Origin: Peptococcaceae bacterium | GTDB lineage: Bacteria > Bacillota > Dehalobacteriia > UBA4068 > UBA4997 | Assembly (NCBI GenBank): GCA_019421315.1 | Contig: JAHZFN010000039.1 | Span: forward strand, 1-5,326 | Reading direction: 5' to 3' | Length of the DNA: 5,326 bases | Made by a program: the position numbers and the translations under genes | In this document: positions 1 to 4,654 of the stretch, piece by piece | How the letters are laid out: every line of letters starts with the position of its first letter | How positions within the stretch are numbered: position 1 is the first letter of the stretch | Notes under the pieces: generated by a model | Seen by the model: only the letters and a program-made list of their open reading frames with translations | What the model was told of the DNA's origin: nothing | Databases searched by the model: none

Positions 1-201
1 TTTCGGCGTGATAACGGGAACACCGTTTTCCAAAGCCCACGCTTTAACGGCGGTCGGTGTCAAAATTCCCTTTCTGCCTTTTGGTTTGTCGGGCTGGCTG
101 ACAACCAAAGGAATATTATACCCCGCTTCTTTCAGCTTTGTCAAAGGACCGACCGCAAATTCGGGACTGCCCATATACACAATGGTAAAATCTTTATTCA
201 A
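1..201 (-). CDS. fmt: Methionyl-tRNA formyltransferase, N-terminal part (cut by window edge)
   Basis: Fmt transfers a formyl group from 10-formyltetrahydrofolate to the methionine on initiator tRNA in the cytoplasm. Only the first 67 residues are present. They match the start of the formyltransferase Rossmann-like domain: a first beta strand followed by MGSPEFA (family form GTPDFA, about residues 10-16), then the substrate-loop region QPDKPKGRKGILTP (family form QPDRPAGRGKKLTP) and VKAWALENGVPV. The catalytic Asn/His/Asp of the family lie further on, outside the window. I chose a TTG start (201-199): AAGGAG lies 8 bases upstream and an in-frame TAA lies five codons before it. The only other choices are an internal GTG or ATG that would remove the first beta strand. 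It follows def by 67 bases, presumably on the same transcript. The visible part shows no damage. Confidence 0.93.
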   Translation of the reverse strand, partial: MNKDFTIVYMGSPEFAVGPLTKLKEAGYNIPLVVSQPDKPKGRKGILTPTAVKAWALENGVPVITPK

Positions 202-209
202 GACTTTTG

Positions 210-215
210 CTCCTT
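210..215 (-). promoter_or_regulatory. Shine-Dalgarno site fixing a TTG start for fmt
   Basis: AAGGAG on the minus strand, 8 bases before the TTG codon at 201-199. Spacing is ideal for TTG and poor for the later GTG or ATG codons, so it decides the start. Confidence 0.8.
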
Positions 216-268
216 AATTTTCGTTATTTATTTTGGATTTAATATAAAACCTTATGTGTCTGCTTTTC

Positions 269-685
269 TTAGCTTAACCCTTTCTGGTCACTTTCCTGCT
301 GCAAGGTTCTTGCCAAGCATTCCTCGCCCTCAATTTGAAAGAGGTTGCCGTGCCTGTCCTGAGCTTCAACCTTTACCCAGTACGCCCTGGTAACAATGCC
401 GAATTTACCTTTTAAGGACAAGCAGCCTTCTTCGCCTCTTTGTTTGCCTTTGGATTCCAAAATTTTCGGGTTAACCAATTCGATTAAGCCTTCGCCCACA
501 TCGATGACAACAACCTTTTTGCTGATACCGATCTGCGGAGCCGCCAAACCGACACCCTCCGCATTATACATAGTTTCAGCCATATCGTCCAAAAGCTTTC
601 CCAGGCGGTCGTCAAAACGACGCACATCCTGCGCTTTCGCTCTCAAAATTTCATCACCGATTTGCACAACTTCATATATAGCCAT
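269..685 (-). CDS. def: Peptide deformylase homologue, metal site lost and C-terminus shortened; probably inactive
   Basis: Peptide deformylase removes the formyl group from the N-terminal methionine of new proteins. The 138-residue product is clearly of this family: motif 1, GVGLAAPQIG, is intact at residues 44-53, and motif 2, EGCLS, is intact at 86-90 with metal ligand Cys88. Motif 3 should be HExxH (usually QHEIDH) and supply the other two metal ligands and the catalytic Glu. Here residues 129-134 read QQESDQ: both histidines are glutamine, while Glu131 and Asp133 remain. After EGCLS the usual VPG is LKG. The frame stops four residues after QESDQ, where typical bacterial enzymes (about 150-165 residues) continue with a helix resembling LDGVLFID. 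The start is ATG with AAGAGGTG upstream (GAGG 6 bases away). Family membership is sure; inactivity is inferred from the lost ligands. A sequencing error is possible, and an intact second deformylase elsewhere in the genome would be expected. Confidence 0.88.
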   Translation of the reverse strand: MAIYEVVQIGDEILRAKAQDVRRFDDRLGKLLDDMAETMYNAEGVGLAAPQIGISKKVVVIDVGEGLIELVNPKILESKGKQRGEEGCLSLKGKFGIVTRAYWVKVEAQDRHGNLFQIEGEECLARTLQQESDQKGLS

Positions 686-699
686 AATACACCTCTTAA

Positions 700-737
700 A
701 ACCTTAATATTTTCAACCTTAATATTTCAACATTTTC
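700..737. repeat. Short imperfect tandem repeat just upstream of def
   Basis: On the plus strand AACCTTAATATTTTC (700-714) is followed directly by AACCTTAATATTTC (715-728), then a degenerate third piece AACATTTTC (729-737). It lies in the def leader, ending a few bases before the ribosome-binding site at 697-690. It may be slippage in AT-rich DNA or may influence translation; nothing identifies a function. Confidence 0.6.
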
Positions 738-834
738 AATAATCTGTTTTTGGTATCTATTAATAATACAGCGCAATTCCATCGGCGTTTTTTATAACAG
801 CCGACTGCATAAAAATATACAACTGTAATTATAT

Positions 835-863
835 ATTATAACATATTTACGCCGCATTTCATA
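835..863 (-). promoter_or_regulatory. Candidate promoter for def-fmt
   Basis: An exact TATAAT (840-835) is preceded by TG one base upstream (TGTTATAAT), an extended -10 element. The hexamer 17 bases further up (863-858, TATGAA) is a poor -35, as extended -10 promoters tolerate. Transcription would start near 828 and give a leader of about 143 bases. It sits about 30 bases past the priA stop, so def-fmt could be expressed apart from priA. The rest of the priA-def spacer (686-893) holds only weak short inverted repeats and the tandem repeat near def. Confidence 0.5.
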
Positions 864-893
864 CAGCTTTTAACGGCCTTTTCGGCAGTTTTC

Positions 894-3104
894 TTAAATA
901 ATATTAAGAGGTTCGACGTCGATTGCCAAATTAACCTCTTTGCGGCTGCGGTGTTCCTTTTCCAAACGCTCCACGGCGTTTTTCACCAAATTTCTGATTA
1001 AAGCCAAATCCGCCGATTTCAGCATAATCTGCACACGGTATCTATCCTTGATTTTATATTTCGGGCAGGGTTTCGGTCCCCAGCAAACCACAAAATCATC
1101 AAAAACGCCGCCGTTTATCTCTTCACTGATATAATAAGCCAGATAGCGGGCGATTTCATGAACCAAAGCGGCATCGACACCGTTTACAACCAGGCGAATC
1201 ATGGAAGCAAAGGGTGGGTATTCGGCAAATTCCCGAATTTGAATTTCATCACGGTAAAACCACAGATAATCCTGCCTTTGCACAGCCGCCATAACCTTAT
1301 GCTCCGGCGAATAGGTCTGAACAATAACCTCTCCCGCTCGGTGCCGTCCCGAACGCCCCGCCACCTGCGTTATCAGCTGAAAAGTGCGTTCGCCGCTGCG
1401 GAAGTCAGGCAGGTTCAAGGTAATATCCGCCGCCACCACGCCGACCAAGGTTACGTTGGGAAAATCCAGCCCTTTGGCAATCATCTGCGTGCCGACCAAA
1501 ATATCAATTTCGCCGTTCAGCATAGCTCGGTAAACCTTTTCGTAAACATTTCGGTCACCGACAGTATCCCTGTCAAGCCTGGCTATCCTTGCCGACGGCA
1601 AAAGTTCCCGCACGGAATCGGCAACCTTTTGCGTGCCTGCGCCAAAATGCCGAATGGCATGAGAACCGCACTTGGGGCAAACCGACGGCGGTTTTGCCGT
1701 TTCGCCGCAATAATGACATTTCAAAACGCCCTCTCTGGCGTGATACGCCATCGCCACCGAACAATGAGAACATTCCACAACATAACCGCAGCTGCGGCAG
1801 GACACAAAGGAATCGTAGCCGCGGCGGTTCAAAAATAAAAGACTTTGTCTGCCGTTTTGCAAATTTTCTGCCAGCTTTTGATAAAGCAGGCGGGAAAACA
1901 TATGGTTATTGCCCTGCTTCAATTCCTCCCGCATATCGACAATTTCCAGCTTTGCCATTTCGCGGTTCTGCACACGGCTTGCCATGGTAACAAGCAAATA
2001 TTCGCCCTGCTCTGCCTTGTAATAATCGCCGACATCGGGCGTTGCACTGCCCAAAATCAAAGAAGCGCCCGTCAAACGGCACCGCTCTTTGGCAACGTTT
2101 ACCGTATGAAATCTGGGATTATTTTCCTGTTTATAACTGCTTTCGTGTTCTTCATCAATAATAATCATGCCAAGGTCGGGTGTCGGCGCAAAAACCGCCG
2201 ATCTGGCGCCGATTACAACATCATATTTGCCCTCGGCAATGCCCAGCCAGGCTTTACGGCGGTCGGCTCCCACCAACCCAGAGTGCAAAACCGCAACCCG
2301 ACTGCCCAATCGTTCCTGAAACACTCTGACGGTCTGAGGTGTCAAAGAAATTTCCGGCACCAGAATTATCACCTGTTTGCCGCTGTTTAAAACTTTTTCC
2401 GCCTGATTTAAATAAACCTCAGTTTTGCCGCTGCCTGTAACCCCGTAAAGCAAAACAGGCTTGTTATTGCCCGCCCTGTTGGCGTCAATTTTGGCAACAG
2501 CTCTTTGCTGTTCTTCGGTCAGCTGCGGCTTGGCGGTTTCTTCATAATCCGTATCATCGCCCCAAACAATATCTTCTCTGATTTCGATAATATTCTTATC
2601 TGCCAAAGCCTTGATTACAGCCACAGAAACTCCCGTTGCCGCCGTAACATCACTCAAAACGGCACCGTTATGGGCGAAAATATAAGCAAGCGCCTGCTTT
2701 TGTTTAGCGCCCCGTAAATCGGGCATGACAACCGTCCGCATAAAGGCTCTTTTGACAACGGAGGATTTGGGCATTTTGCCCGTCAGGTGCATACCGGCAG
2801 GCAGCATTCCCTGCAAAACGGAAACCCAGTTTGCCAAATAATAATCAGTAATATATTTGCTCAACTCAATCAAATCACGGCGCAAAACCACGCCGTCGCT
2901 GATTATTTTTTCGATGGGCTTAATTTTAGCTTTATCAAAATCCACATCTTGGCAAATATCAACCACAAAAGCCTCCAAACGGCGGGAACCGAAACTGACT
3001 TCAACAATCATGCCCAGCCGCACATCAAGCCCCGACGGAATTTCGTAATAAAATATTCTGTTTAAAGCATTGGTCTTTTGATTAACCACAACCGCAGCAA
3101 ACAT
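894..3104 (-). CDS. priA: Primosomal protein N' (replication restart helicase PriA)
   Basis: PriA recognises stalled forks and D-loops and reloads the replicative helicase, a 3'-to-5' ATP-dependent helicase acting in the cytoplasm. The 736-residue protein is normal in length. The N-terminal DNA-binding domain spans about residues 1-105, followed by a winged-helix segment to about 185. The helicase core shows Walker A GVTGSGKT (221-228), motif II DEEH (317-320) and LGSATP (351-356). In lobe 2 a zinc-binding insertion carries eight cysteines in CxxC pairs (436/439, 445/448, 463/466, 476/479), followed by GTQMIAKGLDFPNV (538-551) and QVAGRSGR (580-587). A C-terminal domain completes the family architecture. 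Nothing is missing. The ATG start has GGAGG 4 bases upstream. It appears to be its own transcription unit on the upstream side, with an extended -10 promoter 30 bases before the gene and a strong terminator before that. priA-def-fmt order is common in Firmicutes. Confidence 0.98.
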   Translation of the reverse strand: MFAAVVVNQKTNALNRIFYYEIPSGLDVRLGMIVEVSFGSRRLEAFVVDICQDVDFDKAKIKPIEKIISDGVVLRRDLIELSKYITDYYLANWVSVLQGMLPAGMHLTGKMPKSSVVKRAFMRTVVMPDLRGAKQKQALAYIFAHNGAVLSDVTAATGVSVAVIKALADKNIIEIREDIVWGDDTDYEETAKPQLTEEQQRAVAKIDANRAGNNKPVLLYGVTGSGKTEVYLNQAEKVLNSGKQVIILVPEISLTPQTVRVFQERLGSRVAVLHSGLVGADRRKAWLGIAEGKYDVVIGARSAVFAPTPDLGMIIIDEEHESSYKQENNPRFHTVNVAKERCRLTGASLILGSATPDVGDYYKAEQGEYLLVTMASRVQNREMAKLEIVDMREELKQGNNHMFSRLLYQKLAENLQNGRQSLLFLNRRGYDSFVSCRSCGYVVECSHCSVAMAYHAREGVLKCHYCGETAKPPSVCPKCGSHAIRHFGAGTQKVADSVRELLPSARIARLDRDTVGDRNVYEKVYRAMLNGEIDILVGTQMIAKGLDFPNVTLVGVVAADITLNLPDFRSGERTFQLITQVAGRSGRHRAGEVIVQTYSPEHKVMAAVQRQDYLWFYRDEIQIREFAEYPPFASMIRLVVNGVDAALVHEIARYLAYYISEEINGGVFDDFVVCWGPKPCPKYKIKDRYRVQIMLKSADLALIRNLVKNAVERLEKEHRSRKEVNLAIDVEPLNII

Positions 3105-3140
3105 ATTTCCTCCAAAAAAACATATAAAACTTCATAATAT

Positions 3141-3169
3141 ATTATAGCACAATTTTCTTTTTATAAAAA
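3141..3169 (-). promoter_or_regulatory. Candidate priA promoter (extended -10)
   Basis: TATAAT (3146-3141) is preceded by TG one base upstream (TGCTATAAT). The hexamer 17 bases upstream is TTTTTA (3169-3164), a weak -35. Start of transcription would be near 3134, giving a leader of about 30 bases with GGAGG and the priA ATG at 3104. Its place directly after the terminator at 3247-3207 supports it. Confidence 0.65.
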
Positions 3170-3206
3170 GTCCGAAAAATAACACTGTTCTTCACCCAAA
3201 CAATAC

Positions 3207-3247
3207 AAAAAAAGCAGGAGTGTTTTAAGACCAGCAAACACCCCTGC
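3207..3247 (-). terminator. Strong intrinsic terminator downstream of the small ORF
   Basis: On the minus strand a 12-base-pair stem (3247-3236 with 3225-3214; one G-U pair, the rest Watson-Crick) closes a 10-base loop and is followed by seven T residues (3213-3207). This is the clearest terminator in the window. It points the same way as all genes, ends the small-gene transcript about 100 bases after its stop codon and insulates priA from it. No T-run follows the hairpin on the plus strand. Confidence 0.9.
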
Positions 3248-3345
3248 CGTAAATAATTACTGTTTTCAAACAACTGAAGTTAAAGCATATCTCCCGCATT
3301 GAAATATATAGTTTTCAAATATTTTTACTGAATTATGTTAATGAT

Positions 3346-3441
3346 TTATTTGGAATTCTTCGTTTCGCTTTGCTTTGCATCAAAGAGGTAACCAAAAACA
3401 TCAATTAAACTGATATTAATATTTTCGCTGTTTGTAAACAT
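3346..3441 (-). CDS. Small protein of 31 residues, unknown function
   Basis: I do not recognise this protein. It starts MFTNSENINISLIDVFGYLF and ends in a polar tail rich in Lys, Ser, Asn and Gln. Residues 8-20 are mostly hydrophobic (Ile, Leu, Val, Phe, Tyr) with Asn, Ser and Asp interspersed, which suggests an amphipathic or membrane-touching helix. It has no Cys, no secretion signal and no obvious processing site. Coding evidence comes from context: AAAAGGAGGT lies at ideal distance from ATG, a candidate promoter lies about 145 bases upstream, and a strong terminator follows. No other gene occupies this 716-base spacer. It could be a regulated small membrane-associated protein, a short signalling peptide, or the coding part of a dual-function RNA; nothing in the sequence decides between these. 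Chance alone rarely joins such a ribosome-binding site to an isolated promoter-terminator unit, but conservation has not been tested. Confidence 0.65.
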   Translation of the reverse strand: MFTNSENINISLIDVFGYLFDAKQSETKNSK

Positions 3442-3448
3442 GACAGTA

Positions 3449-3458
3449 ACCTCCTTTT
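3449..3458 (-). promoter_or_regulatory. Near-perfect Shine-Dalgarno site of the small ORF
   Basis: AAAAGGAGGT on the minus strand, with 8 bases between GGAGG and the ATG at 3441. It is the most complete ribosome-binding site in the window and the main reason to call the small gene. Confidence 0.8.
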
Positions 3459-3584
3459 CCAACTATGCACTATCACATTGTTTAAACTCGTTAAATTTTT
3501 TTGCTTTTTTATTTTGGGGATATTTTTATTTTAACTTCTTTGCTGTCCCATAAACAGTACTTGTACACATAAATTTTCGAGATA

Positions 3585-3621
3585 ATTATAAAAATTATCT
3601 GTTAAAATTTTATATTTGCAA
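3585..3621 (-). promoter_or_regulatory. Candidate promoter of the small gene, overlapping a palindrome
   Basis: TTGCAA (3621-3616) is spaced 16 bases from GATAAT (3599-3594), a fair sigma-70-type pair. An exact TATAAT (3590-3585) lies just downstream but lacks a -35 at 16-18 bases. Both -10 candidates fall on a perfect inverted repeat, GATAATT-5-AATTATC (3581-3599). The region is very AT-rich, so chance matches are likely. The leader between this site and the small ORF (about 3442-3584) holds nothing else I recognise. Confidence 0.4.
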
Positions 3622-3656
3622 CTATATATTAATTACCATAAAATTACAACAAAACT

Positions 3657-3711
3657 TTCAGAAAAACAATAGATTTCAGCAAAACTTCAGGCAAGTTCAG
3701 ATAAAGTTCAG
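3657..3711. promoter_or_regulatory. Phased TTCAG/CTGAA direct-repeat array, probable regulator binding site
   Basis: TTCAG on the plus strand (CTGAA on the minus strand) begins at 3657, 3675, 3686, 3696 and 3707. The last four are 11, 10 and 11 bases apart, one helical turn, and the first is 18 bases away. On the minus strand the units read CTGAACTTTAT, CTGAACTTGC, CTGAAGTTTTG and CTGAAATCTAT, then CTGAAAGTTTTG after a gap. Tandem direct repeats at about 11 bases are typical of OmpR/PhoB-family response regulators. The array ends 35 bases upstream of the candidate promoter of the small gene. The regulator is not identified. Confidence 0.6.
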
Positions 3712-3720
3712 TTTGACAAC

Positions 3721-3778
3721 AAAAACAGCCTATCCGCCGCCGAAGATTGTTCATCGTACTATTTTGTCGGATAGACCG
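3721..3778 (-). terminator. Probable ogt terminator with a large loop
   Basis: On the minus strand 3778-3768 pairs with 3736-3726 over 11 base pairs, two of them G-U, with core CTATCCG/CGGATAG. The loop is 31 bases, unusually long, and the stem is followed directly by five T residues (3725-3721). It lies 42 bases past the ogt stop codon and before the phased repeat array, the right place for an ogt terminator. Confidence 0.55.
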
Positions 3779-3820
3779 GTTTTGATAAATTGCTTATATT
3801 AATTTTGCATTGAAAAAAAA

Positions 3821-4354
3821 TCACAACGCCGTTCCTTTTTTGGGAACAAACATATTTTTCATATCGACGTTTTCCAAAGTCAGCAGCTTGATTTTTTTGT
3901 CGATACCGCCTGCAAACCCCGTCAAGCTACCGTTTGAACCGATCACACGGTGGCAGGGAACGATAATGGAAATTTCATTATGCCCCACTGCACCGCCCAC
4001 AGCACGGGCGGACATTTTTTCCATGCCGTTTTTTGCGGCGAGAGTTTCCGCAATTTTGCCGTAAGTCGTGGTTTCGCCGTAAGGAATTTGCAGAAGTAAT
4101 TCCCAAACGCTGCGGCGGAAATCCGTTCCGATCAAATGCAGCTTGGGAGTGAAATCAGGCTTTTTCCCCGAAAAATAAATATCCAGCCATTTCTTCGTAT
4201 CAAGCAAAATCGGAGTTTCTTTTTCCGTATGCTCAGGGTCGAGATGGTCGGCAAAGTATTTTTCACCGACAAACCAAAGACCCGTCAACCCCTCAGCATC
4301 TGCCGCCAACAAAATATCTCCTACCGGCGAGCTGTAATTCATTGTGTACATCAT
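3821..4354 (-). CDS. ogt: Methylated-DNA--protein-cysteine methyltransferase (O6-alkylguanine repair)
   Basis: This suicide enzyme moves alkyl groups from O6-alkylguanine (and O4-alkylthymine) in DNA onto its own cysteine. The 177-residue protein has the usual small N-terminal domain (about residues 1-72) and a C-terminal catalytic domain. It shows the helix-turn-helix region with YGETTTYGKIA (92-102), the candidate arginine-finger segment ARAVGGAVGHN (116-126), and the active-site motif IVPCHRVIG (131-139) with Cys134, followed by LTGFAGG. All key residues are present. An upstream GTG would give 189 residues, but the GGGAGG ribosome-binding site lies inside that extension, 9 bases before the ATG at 4354, so ATG is the start. 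No Ada-type DNA-binding regulator domain is fused to it. It lies downstream of recA and is followed by its own probable terminator. Family assignment is firm; the choice between the names ogt and MGMT-type adaB is convention. Confidence 0.95.
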   Translation of the reverse strand: MMYTMNYSSPVGDILLAADAEGLTGLWFVGEKYFADHLDPEHTEKETPILLDTKKWLDIYFSGKKPDFTPKLHLIGTDFRRSVWELLLQIPYGETTTYGKIAETLAAKNGMEKMSARAVGGAVGHNEISIIVPCHRVIGSNGSLTGFAGGIDKKIKLLTLENVDMKNMFVPKKGTAL

Positions 4355-4363
4355 AACCTGTTT

Positions 4364-4369
4364 CCTCCC
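4364..4369 (-). promoter_or_regulatory. Shine-Dalgarno site fixing the ogt start
   Basis: GGGAGG lies 9 bases before ATG 4354-4352 and 12 before a second ATG at 4351. It lies within the extension implied by the GTG at 4390, which argues against that longer start. Confidence 0.75.
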
Positions 4370-4449
4370 GAAACTCACATTTTGTGCCACAAAAGCAACT
4401 TACTCCAAACTCAAAAAAACAAGAAAACGGATTTACCGTATTTTTTACC

Positions 4450-4483
4450 AAAAGCGGCACAGCAAGGAAGCCGCACCGCTTTT
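4450..4483 (-). terminator. Strong hairpin terminator between recA and ogt
   Basis: On the minus strand AAAAGCGGTGCGGC (4483-4470) pairs with GCTGTGCCGCTTTT (4463-4450) over 14 positions, three as G-U, closing a TTCCTT loop. The stem ends in four T residues, but GG and then A-rich sequence follow, so the free U-tract is short. It most likely ends recA transcripts, about 170 bases past the recA stop, or the short transcript from the promoter at 4616-4588. A smaller hairpin, ACGG-5-CCGT followed by a T-rich stretch, lies just downstream near 4421-4435. Confidence 0.75.
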
Positions 4484-4581
4484 AAATTTAATCTTGTTTC
4501 ATTAAAAAAGTAACTCTAAAATGCATTAAACTGAAGCGAACTAATCAACGAAAAAAACAAATCCCCAAAAGTTTGTTTGCA
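4450..4581 (-). ncRNA. Possible small RNA or attenuated ogt leader (about 130 bases)
   Basis: A candidate promoter at 4616-4588 and the strong hairpin at 4483-4450 would bound a transcript of about 130 bases with no convincing reading frame. Near its 5' end AAACAAA (4578-4572) and TTTGTTT (4561-4555) form a weak hairpin followed by further T residues, as in an early terminator. Alternatively this is only the recA 3' region and the start of an ogt leader. No known RNA family was recognised. Confidence 0.25.
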
Positions 4582-4587
4582 ACCTTC

Positions 4588-4616
4588 ATTATAAGTTATC
4601 GACAGTCAAAATACAA
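4588..4616 (-). promoter_or_regulatory. Candidate promoter between recA and ogt
   Basis: TTGTAT (4616-4611), a 17-base spacer and an exact TATAAT (4593-4588), with start near 4581. It lies about 40 bases past the recA stop and is the only good promoter I see upstream of ogt, although the hairpin at 4483-4450 stands in between. No LexA-type operator was found next to it. Confidence 0.45.
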
Positions 4617-4654
4617 ATCTAACGTATGTATTTCCGCCGAAAAATTTTGCATTT

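Noticed and set aside
872..890. Hairpin right after the priA stop (7 pairs with one mismatch) as a priA terminator
   Set aside because: No T-run follows it on the minus strand; the T-rich side is on the plus strand, where there is no gene to terminate.
1158..1838. Long plus-strand open frame of 226 residues, with others at 1589-1990 and 1845-2390
   Set aside because: They lie antisense inside priA, whose minus-strand frame carries every helicase motif. Their translations look like no protein family and they lack ribosome-binding sites.
3225..3299. 24-codon minus-strand frame after the small gene, starting at ATG 3299
   Set aside because: It has no Shine-Dalgarno sequence and runs into the terminator stem.
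3713..3741. Plus-strand TTGACA next to the repeat array, as a -35 element
   Set aside because: The sequence 16-18 bases downstream is GC-rich with no -10 match, and no plus-strand gene follows.
4355..4390. 12-residue N-terminal extension of ogt from a GTG codon
   Set aside because: The GGGAGG ribosome-binding site lies inside it and family homology begins after the ATG at 4354.
4541..4588. 14-codon minus-strand frame beginning just after the TATAAT at 4593-4588
   Set aside because: No ribosome-binding site is possible so close to the predicted transcription start, and the peptide is too short to judge.
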